DNA of 64,000 nucleotides from Protonemura montana (GCA_947568835.1 OX387611.1:8622001-8686000); one strand, 5' to 3'. Positions 42,101-47,209 are shown, numbered from the stretch's first letter. Numbers and translations are program-made. Notes: generated by a model not told the origin, from the letters alone.

Positions 42101-44747
42101 TCAAGTCGACTTGAGTCAGATATTACACGATTCTTAAAGATTGCATGGAACGTATTTGCTCAGAAGATCTGTCAGTACTGTTTGAAAGACTGCTGTGTGG
42201 TCGGCCATTCTAATTGGTGCTCTTTTGGGTTGATGTTGCAAGAAAGTTGCGTGGTCGGCTATTTTTATTGATAAACTTTACCATTGCTCGGGTTGATATT
42301 GCAAGACAGCTGTTTGGTCGACCATTTTAATTGATGAACTTTACTATCACTGTTATGGGTTAACTTTGCAAGATAGCTTTGCGATCGGTCATTGCTCTTA
42401 TGGGTTAATTTTGCAAGACAGCTGTGTGGTCGGCCATTCTAACTGGTGGACTTCACTATTTACTTCTTCGATCTGAACAAATATTAAAGAAGATAAAAGC
42501 CCACTTATTTTCTTTTGATGAAATGGAGGAGAGTCTTGAAAATTCACGAGCAAGAATAATAGTCCTATTACATTTTTTTCCAGTGAAAAATACGACCATT
42601 CTCCCAATTTTTAGGATTAATGTCCTTCGCCTCGACAGGCTCTCTAGTTCAAGTGGCTGCAGGATTCAAGGTATCATACTACGTACCTCCTGACAACTTC
42701 TCGAGAGAATTTTAGTTTTTCGCGTGTTTCCAGTTAGCAAGTTGTGCTGGTAGAGTCCCTGGAGAGGTAATTAGGAAGCGGGAAAGTCTGGCATTAATTA
42801 AGGGACGACGGAAACTCGGCTTCTGGATGAAATGTGTCGGGGATTTGCCAGTAAAAGAGGTGGAATAAAGTCTGGGGGAAAAGTGTGCACGTGTTGGGTT
42901 CGCACGCGTTTTTGTGAAATAACTTGCCAGGGTTTCTGGAAACTGGAAACGAATGATGTAAATCTGATAGTATGTGTTTGTTAATAAAATATACTGACAG
43001 GTTGAAATATTAATGAAATATTTCACAAACGCGGTTTAATCATTAAATTTTTTTTTTTGGTTTAACTACTGTTTGGTGACTACGTTTTTTGTTTTGTTTT
43101 TTTTTACTGACATCTTTAAAATATATTAAAATTTTAAATAACACAGAAAAAGGCGACGCAATTTTGAGTATAAATTTGACAGTTATTCTAGATGGCATAG
43201 TACCGTCAAATTAAACTGAATGTTATTTAACAGCCGTTACTTAGTGGAGCCTTGCAGGATGGCTCAGCTTTTATCCCCTGTTTTAGAGGTAAAACTACAC
43301 GTAGCACTTTCATAATTTCACCTTTCTTTTATGTCAACAAATATTCCCAAATAAACACAATATTTAATGCTTGTTAGTTCTTGTTCTCGTTGTCTCGCAT
43401 TACATGCCTTGTATTTTAGCAAAATTCAGTATTTTTAGCAATCACTGCGCGCTTATAACTTAAGAGGTCTACAGAAATATTGAATGCAAAACGCTTTTAG
43501 CAATGAAAATTAAAAAAAATCAATTTTTATGAAAATTTCACGAAATTAAAATAAATTTTGCTTGTTTAGCTCGTTACGTTGACAACCCCTTCACTTTGAA
43601 CTGACCACCAACAAATCGCTACGCTCGTGCACTGAGTTCTTAAAGCCCTAGAAGAAAAAGCCTACTTTCTTGGAGGTGTAAGGAACTGTACCCTTGTTCG
43701 TCATCCTGGGCCTCGCCAAACCAAGGGAGTGTAAGTTACTTTGTTTTTGAGGGGAGAGACGTGTTCAGGGAGTTCCGCTCCGGGAAGCTACAAAGTGCGG
43801 TGAGACCCTGTTTGCGCGGTTTAGTTCCAAACTTAATCCACAGAGTGCGTCGCTGCCGGTCCGTAGAAACAAACGACAACACAGCTACTCACTGTCTTTT
43901 GTTCAAGGTTAGGTGAAGAACAAACTAACAAAATAACAACATTACTGTCTCTGCAACTCTTCAATGTCCAATTTCCTTCTCTAATATGCCGACATATTTT
44001 ATCATCATCGCCCCTTTCACTTTTTGCTATTTTTTTTCTTGCAGCCTTCAAAAACCGACAAAAAATAGACCAGTACCACAGGGACAGCGACAACATAGTG
44101 TGTCAAAGTGACAAGGCTAAGTGGTGGCCGATCCTTGGTGCTGTTGGACAGAAGCAGCCAACACAGTGTGTCAAAGGGACAAGGCTAAGCAAAGACCGGT
44201 CCTTGGTGCTGTTGGACAGGAGCAGCCAACACAGTGTGTCAAAGGGACAAGGCTAAGCGGTGGCCCGTCCTTGGTGTTGTTGGACAGGAGCAGCCAACAC
44301 AGTGTGTCAAAGTGACAAGGCTAAGAAATGGCCGGTCCTTGGTGCTGTTGGACAGGAGCAGCCAATACAGTGTGTCAAAGGGACAAGGCTAAGCAGTGGC
44401 CGGTCTTACGTTCTGTTGAACAGAAGCAGACATAGGTTTCACACTTGGCATCCTTTCAGGCCAAGCTAAGCTGCCATTTACCAACATCGCGGGCTCAATA
44501 TTCTTCATATAATTTGTTAGCTGATTTTCTCCACAAGGAATTGGAATTTCGGGGAAAAAGTAGCAAAAACATCAGTTTTTGAAAATTCTTGTTGTAATGT
44601 GATGTAAGATGGTTGTGCCAAGACCTAGTGACCTTGAAATAAGCTTCATACCTTGCTCTTGCTCCTCGGTGCAAAGTCCTCCTTGCTGGACAACTTTTCT
44701 TTGCGTCGTTTGTCCTTAAGGATCATCCGAGCTGCCGCGAACGCCAT
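12088..44747 (-). CDS. Calmodulin-like EF-hand protein with long basic N-terminal extension
   Basis: Predicted calcium sensor of the calmodulin fold. The seven coding exons are 44747-44652, 28149-27871, 18435-18402, 16964-16863, 15702-15567, 14241-14093 and 12119-12088, together 275 aa. Junction phases agree at every splice (0, 0, 1, 1, 2, 1). Residues 1-125 are basic and Lys/Pro/Ala-rich. EF loops lie at 146-157, 182-193, 219-230 and 255-266, and all four have acidic position 1, Gly 6 and Glu 12. The tail [10 protein letters not shown] resembles the end of calmodulin. The calmodulin part is clear but diverged from the near-invariant animal calmodulin, so this is a paralogue. The N-terminal extension recalls, by composition only, the Ala/Pro/Lys arm of myosin essential light chain A1. 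The least certain point is whether the two N-terminal exons belong here; a separate short first exon is the alternative. Troponin C is nested antisense in intron 1. Confidence 0.7.
12720..12750. repeat. ATTC microsatellite
   Basis: Seven 'attc' units. Confidence 0.95.
12968..13365 (-). mobile_element. 5S-rRNA-derived SINE, near full length
   Basis: Read on the minus strand: a head 'aaccgtttggcgtgttg'-like, a 5S part ('gaagttaagcagcac', 'ggtgaccat'), the body 'cagttctgttcgggagagag', then 'tcgacaggagt' and the tail 'acgcattgttttgacaac'-type. It lies in the last intron of the calmodulin-like gene. Confidence 0.8.
13500..13705. repeat. tRNA-SINE remnants around an AT-rich centre
   Basis: A B-box-like 'GGAACTCGAACCCCGATC' at 13,510-13,528 (minus sense) and a tRNA-like 'ATCAATTGGTAAGAGCAAC...GAGGTTCGAATGCC' at 13,650-13,693 (plus sense). 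They may be two halves of a foldback. Confidence 0.5.
13768..14003. mobile_element. Foldback element with Penelope-like terminal signature
   Basis: Two arms of about 100 bp face each other. The left (13,768-13,866) is the inverse of the right (13,895-14,003), sharing 'gatgtgtttttcggatatgc', 'cattgaagaggtttg' and 'ctcgaaagggtct'. Each arm holds 'TGAAGA/TAAAGA-stem-GTCGAAACGT', the signature seen in Penelope-like retroelement hammerhead motifs. Confidence 0.65.
14093..14241 (-). CDS. Calmodulin-like gene, EF-hands 3 and 4 exon
   Basis: 149 bp. It encodes [20 protein letters not shown], then [19 protein letters not shown] and [10 protein letters not shown]. Both loops are canonical; the final Glu of loop 4 comes from the split GAG codon. 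The donor is GTAAAG at 14092-14087. The acceptor 'catcatag' has a poor pyrimidine tract. Confidence 0.9.
14325..15215. repeat. 114-bp minisatellite (about 5.5 units) with an 86-bp-family flank
   Basis: Units begin 'aagatagcagaattgagaag' at 14,581, 14,695, 14,809 and 14,923, and so on. The leader 14,325-14,570 ('ggtgctaccatgg', 'caatgctaga', 'gcaaccggtatt', 'gtagatcatcaca') matches the leader of the 86-bp array at 40,235-40,480. It lies in intron 5 of the calmodulin-like gene. Confidence 0.85.
15541..15561. repeat. Poly(G)/poly(C) tract beside a splice donor
   Basis: On the minus (gene) strand a C tract of about 20, with one interruption, starts within a few bases of the donor of calmodulin-like exon 5. 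Confidence 0.95.
15567..15702 (-). CDS. Calmodulin-like gene, EF-hand 2 and central linker exon
   Basis: 136 bp. It encodes [19 protein letters not shown], the central helix ([19 protein letters not shown]) and the first two bases of an Arg codon. The EF loop is canonical with Glu at position 12. The donor GTAAAC is followed at once by a tract of about 20 C on this strand. Confidence 0.9.
15724..16180. repeat. 20-bp minisatellite (about 23 units)
   Basis: The unit is GGTTCTGAATAGGGAACTTC with point variants (gagtag, ggattg, aatat). It lies in the intron between EF1 and EF2 exons. The 188-codon minus-strand frame here is a repeat artefact: 20 bp is not a multiple of three, yet the frames are free of stops, giving a 20-residue super-repeat. 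Confidence 0.95.
16585..16760. mobile_element. Foldback/Penelope-like terminal repeat, copy A
   Basis: Outer arms 'caaaaacgatttgaactggg' and the inverse 'cagttcaaatagtttttg' enclose 'TTGAAGAA...AGTAACGAAACGTCAGG' (16,621-16,657). The same unit occurs at 48,427-48,655 in inverted internal orientation. Confidence 0.6.
16863..16964 (-). CDS. Calmodulin-like gene, EF-hand 1 exon
   Basis: 102 bp. It encodes [20 protein letters not shown] and on to GQRPT, with a canonical EF loop (D-K-D-E-D-G...E). The acceptor is 'gttttcag' and the donor GTAGGA. The 20-bp satellite lies in the next intron and the 86-bp satellite in the previous one. Confidence 0.88.
16995..18335 (+). repeat. 86-bp minisatellite (about 13 units) with 3' flank
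   Basis: The unit carries 'caccgtgctaactagcacca', 'cagtaaccccgacctagagc' and 'gtaaccctggtattactgtc', repeating at 17,006, 17,092, 17,178 and so on. The flank 18,092-18,335 is shared with 50,081-50,345 and, inverted, 40,235-40,520. It lies in intron 3 of the calmodulin-like gene. Confidence 0.93.
18402..18435 (-). CDS. Calmodulin-like gene, exon encoding [11 protein letters not shown]
   Basis: 34 bp exon between acceptor 'tttttctag' and donor GTGAGA. It encodes the helix preceding EF1, equivalent to the 'LTEEQIAEFKEAF' lead-in of calmodulin; the split Glu codon is completed in the next exon. It enters in phase 0. Confidence 0.75.
18497..18715 (-). mobile_element. 5S-derived SINE, truncated
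   Basis: Minus-sense body: 'gaatgggtgaccatcataca', 'gttcaggagagaggttgg', 'tcaacctctcgacagcatgg'. Both ends are missing. Confidence 0.75.
18780..19440. repeat. 43-bp minisatellite (about 15 units)
   Basis: The unit 'cgtgttcgactgggcatgtg' + 'actctgccccagtgcaactt' repeats every 43 bp. Each unit holds CACGTG and CATGTGAC. The flank 19,440-19,640 matches, inverted, 54,270-54,480. Confidence 0.93.
19640..20080. other. Non-coding intronic stretch
   Basis: Intron 2 of the calmodulin-like gene between two satellite loci. I see no exon and no recognisable repeat beyond the 43-bp-family flank at its start. Confidence 0.4.
20085..20527 (-). repeat. 68-bp minisatellite (about 6.5 units)
   Basis: Minus-sense units of the family at 26,590-27,702. 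A SINE-tail-like 'ttgtttaacgacgcactcac' follows at 20,547-20,566, as expected if the array formed inside the SINE. Confidence 0.93.
20567..22900. other. Non-coding intronic stretch with one tRNA-SINE
   Basis: AT-rich. The only recognisable item is the tRNA-like element at 21,440-21,525. A 112-codon plus-strand frame at 20,842-21,180 has no family resemblance and no supporting structure. Confidence 0.45.
21440..21525 (-). repeat. tRNA-derived SINE head
   Basis: Minus-sense 'GTCCAGATAGCTCAATGG' (A box) and 'GGGGTTCGAGTCC' (perfect B box) in tRNA spacing, followed by 'gggcatcaatttttgagaag'. The same tail follows the heads at 9,838 and 55,850, defining one family. Acceptor ends do not pair, so it is not a tRNA gene. 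Confidence 0.7.
22905..23010. repeat. AATTTTT heptanucleotide array
   Basis: About 14 units of 'aattttt' with small variants. Confidence 0.93.
23395..23612 (+). mobile_element. 5S-derived SINE, 3'-truncated against an RT remnant
   Basis: 'accgaagttaagcaacattg', 'ggtcagatattggacgggtg' and the following body end abruptly at about 23,612, where antisense reverse transcriptase sequence begins. Confidence 0.75.
23600..23794 (-). pseudogene. Non-LTR retrotransposon reverse transcriptase fragment
   Basis: About 65 codons on the minus strand contain '[17 protein letters not shown]' and '[17 protein letters not shown]', the conserved RT blocks before the catalytic YxDD. The FADD block and everything downstream are missing, because the frame runs into SINE sequence. 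It is a dead fragment of a Jockey/CR1-type LINE. Confidence 0.82.
24425..24855 (+). mobile_element. 5S-derived SINE, full length
   Basis: Complete order: 'ccgaacggtttggcgtgttgg', 'gatcaccgaagttaagcaac', 'tattggatgggtgaccatca', the body with 'tcttcgacaggagtaggct', and the 3' end 'gaccagtgccacagg...agcgtcgttcaac' with an AATTAATCAA-type tail. Confidence 0.85.
25505..25675. repeat. Pyrimidine (CTCCTTC-type) minisatellite
   Basis: Continuous polypyrimidine built of 7-10 bp CTCC/TTCC units. A stop-free frame over it is low-complexity and not a gene. Confidence 0.93.
25695..25855 (+). mobile_element. 5S-derived SINE, 3' part only
   Basis: 'ggtttaccctccttccttg', 'aagaccagtgccacaggg' and 'agtgcgtcgttaaac' with a (CAAT)n tail. 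The polypyrimidine array sits where its 5' part should be. Confidence 0.7.
25856..26580. other. Non-coding intronic stretch
   Basis: AT-rich, without recognisable exon or repeat. Confidence 0.4.
26590..27702 (+). repeat. 68-bp minisatellite (about 16 units), largest array of the family
   Basis: The unit reads 'aaggctaagcggtggccgg', 'tccttggtgctgttggacag', 'gagcagccaacacagtgtgt', 'caaaggga'. Homogeneous, so probably recently expanded. It lies 170 bp downstream of the Lys/Pro/Ala-rich exon. The stacked short frames on it are artefacts. Confidence 0.95.
27871..28149 (-). CDS. Calmodulin-like gene, Lys/Pro/Ala-rich exon
   Basis: 93 codons, phase 0 at both ends. The acceptor follows a pyrimidine tract (ttgtcccccag) and the donor is GTGAGT (27870-27865). 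The sequence is GC-rich against an AT-rich background, a sign of real coding. The product is low-complexity and basic ([27 protein letters not shown]) and ends YDLTVTINL, which reads on into [12 protein letters not shown] of the next exon. A 68-bp minisatellite array starts only about 170 bp beyond its donor. Confidence 0.62.
28200..29500. other. Intronic stretch with old dispersed repeats
   Basis: 28,600-28,700 ('taccgacaaaaatggagg', 'gccgtcgtttgtt') resembles 58,600-58,700. 28,875-28,925 ('cacctaccgttaccacgagttgcc') belongs to the 'cacccgatggcgctt' family also seen at 30,820, 39,090, 46,600 and 55,650. Confidence 0.5.
29505..29930 (+). repeat. 95-bp minisatellite (about 4.5 units)
   Basis: The unit reads 'gtgtgtacagaccagtgggt', 'aggtagaataggggagat', 'cccactggcttggaaaccag', 'tccacgggatg'. 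The family recurs at 36,990-37,335 (inverse) and 60,650-61,580. Confidence 0.93.
30133..30580 (+). mobile_element. 5S-derived SINE
   Basis: 'accgaacggtttggagttttgg', a diverged 5S part ('gatcactgaatttaagtaac'), full body and the tail 'gcgtcgtgaagccccaataa'. It lies about 450 bp upstream of the troponin C start site. Confidence 0.8.
31000..31035 (+). promoter_or_regulatory. Core promoter of troponin C: TATA box and initiator
   Basis: TATAAA at 31000-31005 is followed by CCAGTG with its A at 31031, 31 bp downstream of the TATA start. This is the normal TATA-to-initiator distance and close to the arthropod TCAGT initiator. It leaves a 38-nt leader before the ATG at 31069. Confidence 0.7.
31031..31071 (+). 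CDS. TpnC: Troponin C exon 1 (leader plus ATG)
   Basis: The leader ends CGCAACAATG and the donor GTAATT follows the initiator codon directly (31072). The only coding content is the start codon. The next exon opens in phase 0. Confidence 0.78.
31031..39880 (+). CDS. TpnC: Troponin C, complete six-exon gene
   Basis: Calcium-binding subunit of the thin-filament troponin complex in striated muscle. The coding exons are 31069-31071 (ATG only), 33180-33210, 33455-33598, 36819-36935, 38165-38296 and 39719-39747, together 151 aa, the normal arthropod length. All introns are GT/AG with matching phase. A first exon ending exactly at ATG is the known arrangement of arthropod troponin C genes. EF loops: site I (21-32, [12 protein letters not shown]) is dead; site II (57-68) has Ser instead of Glu at position 12; site III (96-107) ends in Ser; site IV (132-143, [12 protein letters not shown]) is canonical. 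[16 protein letters not shown] is diagnostic of arthropod TnC. It ends FMEMMTGD. An AATAAA lies at 39856-39861. It sits wholly inside intron 1 of the antisense calmodulin-like gene. Family assignment is firm; the isoform class is an inference. Confidence 0.92.
31376..31815 (+). mobile_element. 5S-derived SINE, full length, in troponin C intron 1
   Basis: Complete head ('accgaacgatttggcgtt'), 5S part ('gatcacagaagttaagcaac'), body and tail ('cagtgcgtcgtttaacacca' with (AATC)n). It lies about 345 bp downstream of the troponin C start site in the sense orientation. Confidence 0.85.
31846..31870 (+). repeat. Poly(A) tract
   Basis: About 23 A in a row shortly after the SINE tail. Confidence 0.95.
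32050..32925 (+). repeat. 54-bp minisatellite (about 16 units), troponin C intron 1
   Basis: The unit 'ggtatcttctctcacgggct' + 'agactgtagcaatgcagggg' + 'acagtccttgtgct' is 54 bp, a multiple of three, so it reads open as an 18-residue repeat ([18 protein letters not shown]). It has no coding context. Inverse copies lie at 34,432-34,915 and 47,210-47,805. Confidence 0.95.
33180..33210 (+). CDS. TpnC: Troponin C exon 2
   Basis: 31 bp encoding [10 protein letters not shown] plus one base, between 'tttatttgcag' and GTAAGA. It corresponds to the N-helix 'DELxxEQIxxL' of arthropod TnC. Confidence 0.88.
33455..33598 (+). CDS. TpnC: Troponin C exon 3 (EF-hands I-II)
   Basis: 144 bp from acceptor 'tgtttttccag' to donor GTAACA. 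It encodes [20 protein letters not shown] and on to [10 protein letters not shown] loop I has lost the ligand residues at positions 3, 5 and 12. Confidence 0.9.
34432..34915 (-). repeat. 54-bp minisatellite, inverse orientation (about 9 units), troponin C intron 3
   Basis: Same unit as 32,050-32,925 on the opposite strand. The flank 34,920-35,170 ('ggaatttcggttatgttttc', 'atgacagttggccgg') is shared with 47,810-48,070. Confidence 0.94.
35540..35905 (-). mobile_element. 5S-derived SINE, inverse, troponin C intron 3
   Basis: Minus sense, recognisable from 'tgaaagttagtacagcaact' and 'tcgacaacatggatttgtgg' to the tail 'agtgcgtcgttaaactcaac'. The 5S part is partly deleted. Confidence 0.78.
36155..36590 (-). 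mobile_element. 5S-derived SINE, inverse, full length, troponin C intron 3
   Basis: Minus sense with head 'ggtggcatgttggaaacacc', 5S part ('atcaccgaagttaagcaac', 'ggatgggtgaccatcat'), full body and tail 'agtgcgtcgttaaacacc'. It ends about 230 bp before exon 4. Confidence 0.85.
36819..36935 (+). CDS. TpnC: Troponin C exon 4
   Basis: 117 bp between 'tttcttctag' and GTAAGT. It encodes the end of loop II (SGRLNFDSF), the linker ([15 protein letters not shown]) and the start of loop III (LYDKE). A 95-bp minisatellite begins within about 40 bp of the donor. Confidence 0.92.
36972..37335 (-). repeat. 95-bp minisatellite, inverse (about 4 units), troponin C intron 4
   Basis: Inverse of the units at 29,505-29,930 and 60,650-61,580. 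It follows the exon 4 donor closely, so the exon's open frame runs on into it. Confidence 0.93.
37375..37720 (+). pseudogene. Non-LTR reverse transcriptase C-terminal remnant
   Basis: Conceptual translation with stops and frame breaks gives '[19 protein letters not shown]' and '[20 protein letters not shown]...WG', the typical thumb/C-terminal blocks of LINE RTs ('FLGV-x-D-x-L-x-W-x-H'). It is degraded, lies in troponin C intron 4 and is sense to troponin C. Confidence 0.72.
38165..38296 (+). CDS. TpnC: Troponin C exon 5 (EF-hands III-IV)
   Basis: 132 bp between 'actctgctag' and GTAACT. It encodes [14 protein letters not shown], then [18 protein letters not shown] and [10 protein letters not shown]. 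Loop IV is the one complete calcium site. Confidence 0.93.
39085..39560 (+). repeat. Dispersed repeat 'cacccgatggcgcttgcggc', copy in troponin C intron 5
   Basis: Shares 'cgatggcgcttgcggccgt', 'ataaataaagattaatt', 'gagcataacccagtc'-like, 'gatctgcgagaaa' and 'catctctgg' blocks with 46,600-46,870, and the first block with 55,665-55,710. Confidence 0.6.
39719..39861 (+). CDS. TpnC: Troponin C exon 6, stop and polyadenylation signal
   Basis: The acceptor 'tgttccacag' is followed by the codons for EFMEMMTGD and TAA (39745-39747), then a 3' untranslated region with AATAAA at 39856-39861. Confidence 0.9.
40235..40905 (-). repeat. 86-bp minisatellite with leader (about 4.5 units)
   Basis: The leader 40,235-40,520 ('ccatttggaaatgctaccatgg', 'cactagcaaccggtattac', 'cagtagatcatcacagtgca') is followed by inverse 86-bp units. 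It starts about 375 bp past the troponin C polyadenylation signal. Confidence 0.92.
41410..41812 (+). repeat. 70-bp minisatellite (about 5.5 units)
   Basis: The unit reads 'ccctgtcacggaatgtccag', 'cacagaggcgacggcgagtg', 'tccgctcctttgcgtggagc', 'gaaacaagca'. The family also occurs at 56,830-57,515 and 62,400-62,975. Long overlapping frames in three phases are artefacts. Confidence 0.95.
42180..42455. repeat. Degenerate tandem repeat of about 60 bp (4-5 units)
   Basis: Recurring 'gcaagacagctgtgtggtcgg' + 'ccattctaattggtg...' blocks at about 42,190, 42,250, 42,310, 42,365 and 42,415, more diverged than the other satellites. Confidence 0.75.
42460..44080. other. Non-coding intronic stretch
   Basis: Intron 1 of the calmodulin-like gene downstream (plus strand) of troponin C. 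Several frames of 80-105 codons occur on either strand without family resemblance. A GC-richer patch lies at 43,600-43,850. Confidence 0.4.
44085..44425 (+). repeat. 68-bp minisatellite (5 units) inside a SINE-like context
   Basis: Entered through 'agaccagtaccacagggaca' and left through 'ggtttcacacttggcatcc...aggccaagctaagctg', both matching the 3' half of the 5S SINE, so the array lies within a SINE relative. It starts about 230 bp from the first coding exon of the calmodulin-like gene. Confidence 0.9.
44652..44747 (-). CDS. Calmodulin-like gene, first coding exon
   Basis: 32 codons starting at the ATG at 44747-44745 in a strong context (CAACCATGG). Upstream is an acceptor, 'tttgttgcag' (AG at 44757-44756), implying a separate 5' untranslated exon outside what I can place. 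It ends at donor GTATGA in phase 0. The peptide is basic ([13 protein letters not shown]). Assignment to the EF-hand gene rests on strand, phase and shared basic composition with the next exon. Confidence 0.6.
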
Positions 44748-44919
44748 GGTTGATCCTGCAACAAAGAGGAAGGAACTTTTAAAATGTGCAACGGATTCGT
44801 GGAATGATAGAAAGAGCACCGAAGGAATAATGTTAATTTCCATGAGTTCAAACTTTTTTGTCAGCTAGTTAGAGCACAATTCAATAACGAAGATTTTGCA
44901 GGTTCATCAGAATTTGAAA

Positions 44920-45400
44920 GTAATAGGTGGGTGAAAAAAGGGTTGTCATGGCAATCTTAAACAAGTAACCCGTGCCCAGCATCGGGCAGTTCATCATAAT
45001 GTAATAGTAATGGGTGGGTGAAACAAGGGATGTCATGGCAATCTAAAACAAGTAACCCGTGCCCGGCATCGGGCAGTTCATCCCAATGTAATAGTAATGG
45101 GTGGGTGAAACAAGGGTTGTCATGGCAATCTAAAACAAGTAACCAGTGCCCGGCATCGGGCAGTTCATCACAATGTAATAGTAATGGGTGGGTGAAACAA
45201 GGGTTGTCAAGGCAATCTAAAACAAGTAACCCGTGCCCGGCATCGGGCAGTTCATCACAATGTAATAGTAATGGGTGGGTGAAAAAAGGGTTGTCATGGC
45301 AATCTAAAACAAGTAACCCGTGCCCGGCATCGGGCAGTTCATCACAATGTAATAGTAATGGGTGGGTGAAAAAAGGGTTGTCACTGCAATCTAAAAAAGG
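44920..45400 (+). repeat. 87-bp minisatellite (about 5 units)
   Basis: The unit 'caatctaaaacaagtaaccc' + 'gtgcccggcatcgggcagtt' + 'catcacaatgtaatagtaat' + 'gggtgggtgaaacaagggtt' + 'gtcatgg' is 87 bp, giving stop-free frames on both strands (up to 179 codons) that are artefacts. It lies just upstream of the calmodulin-like first coding exon. Confidence 0.93.
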
Positions 45401-45475
45401 TATCTTTTGGTTTCTTAAGAGCGTAAACGCAAGTGTGAGTGTAAACGTGTTTTCACTGAAGTGAAAAATCCAAAT

Positions 45476-46190
45476 ACTGCCGAAGTTAAGCGACACTGCG
45501 CTGGGTCAGGTATTGGATGAGTGACCATTATACACATGACCAGTTCTGTTCGGGAGAGAGGTTGGAGGGATGAAAGTTAAGCAACACTGCGCTGAGTCAG
45601 ATATTGGATGAGTGAACATCATACTCATGACCAGTTCTGTTCGGGAGAGAGGTTGGAGGGATGAAAGTTAAGCAACACTGCGCTGAGTCAGGTATTGGAT
45701 GGGTGACCATTATACACATGACCAGTTCTGTTCGGGAGAGAGGTTGGAGGGATGAAAGTTAAGCAACACTGCGCTGAGTCAGATATTGGATGAGTGAACA
45801 TCATACTCATGACCAGTTCTGTTCGGGAGAGAGGTTGGAGGGATGAAAGTTAAGCAACACTGCGCTGAGTCAGGTATTGGATGGGTGACCATCATACACA
45901 TGACCAGTTCTGTTCGGGAGAGAGGTTGGAGGGATGAAAGTTAAGACACAATGCGCTGGGTCAGGTATTGGATGGGTGACCATCATACACACGACCAGTT
46001 CTGTTTGGGAGAGAGGTTGGAGGGATGAAAGTTAGTACAACAACTTAATTCGCCTTGCTTAACAACCACTCGACATCATGGATTTGTGTATAAATCCTGT
46101 TGTTCACGTTGCCGACGTTAAGCCGCTTTTCACCTAGGTGCTTTACGTTGTTAAAACAATGCGTCGTTGAACACAACAAATCAATCAAAT
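45476..46190 (+). mobile_element. 5S-derived SINE with internal 91-bp tandem expansion (about 6 units)
   Basis: The 5S-plus-body segment ('gttaagcaacactgcgctga...gttggagggatgaaa') repeats at 45,485, 45,576, 45,667 and so on, then continues once into the normal body and tail ('gcgtcgttgaacacaacaaa', (ATCA)n). Alternating units share variants ('gagtgaacatcatactcatg'), suggesting growth by 182-bp dimers. Confidence 0.88.
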
Positions 46191-46599
46191 TTAAAAACAA
46201 GAGTCAAAGCCTAATTGTGAATGAGCCCGGTCACGTTTTTTCACATATCCATCGGGACCTAAACCTGAAATCGAAGTCAACGGGGTTTTGGCTCTGTTCC
46301 AATCCCTGCTGGCACACTTAGCCCCCTACCCCCCATCCCCTACCCCACCACCCTTAACGTATTTCCTCGACTCGACAGGAAAATAATTTCCACACAGGTC
46401 AAGATGCACTCGATTGCAATTCCGTTCGAGCCTAAATGCATGTGCATGTGCTGGGGATGCACTTCAGTTTAATTATGAATTTGATCGTCGCGTGTTTGGC
46501 GTGACATGCTTTTTATTGGAAAATTAATAGAAATTGAATCGTTGACTTTCCTGGCAGTCAGAGTCCTAGCGCCAATGCTAAATATTTTTCAGAGTAAAC

Positions 46600-46870
46600 G
46601 TGGTAATGGTAGGTGTCACCGAATGGGGCTTGCGGCCGTTCTTTTTAACGAACTTCCACAGTTAAATAATAACGGCTCAAAATATCGATGAATGTATATA
46701 ATCGTTTGGGTTATCATAAATAAAGATTAATTGAGCATAACCCAGCCTTAAATGCGAGTAATCTGCAAGAAATAACGAAATACAATTTATTGACACTCGA
46801 AAGTGAGGTTAGTTCATCTCTGGCCGACCCCATTTTTGTTTTAAAACAAGTTATTTGGCGGCCTTTTGTT
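46600..46870 (+). repeat. Dispersed repeat, partner of 39,085-39,560
   Basis: 'ggtaggtgtcaccgaatggg', 'cttgcggccgt', 'ataaataaagattaatt' and 'gtaatctgcaagaaat' in the same order as the troponin C intron 5 copy. Confidence 0.6.
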
Positions 46871-47209
46871 TAATACCTTTTAACATTAGCGTTGAGACTC
46901 TGACAGCTTGGGGACCCAATTAATTTGTTATTCAATATTTTGTAGATAAAAGGCACTATTTAAAAAAGTCGAATCTCTTCTTTGCTAATTTTTTAATGTG
47001 GTCTTGCACTTATGATTATAGTGGGTACGGGTAGAGTTTCTAAACTTTAAGAAAAGCGAAAGTGATCTTTGTGGTTGTTTGCTTAGCGCCACTATGCTTA
47101 CACTTGCGAAATTAAGTTCGAATGGTTGTAGATGTCAACGGTATTTTCTTCAACTGCATCATAAAATTTCGAAAATCGGTTGATATCTTTTTCAACCAGT
47201 CGTCATAGA

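Noticed and set aside
42712..43026. 104-codon minus frame
   Set aside because: No family resemblance, composition like intron, no splice-compatible partners.
44957..45496. 179-codon minus and 148-codon plus frames with 29-residue repeats
   Set aside because: The 87-bp unit is also a multiple of three; both strands are open, which a real gene would not need.
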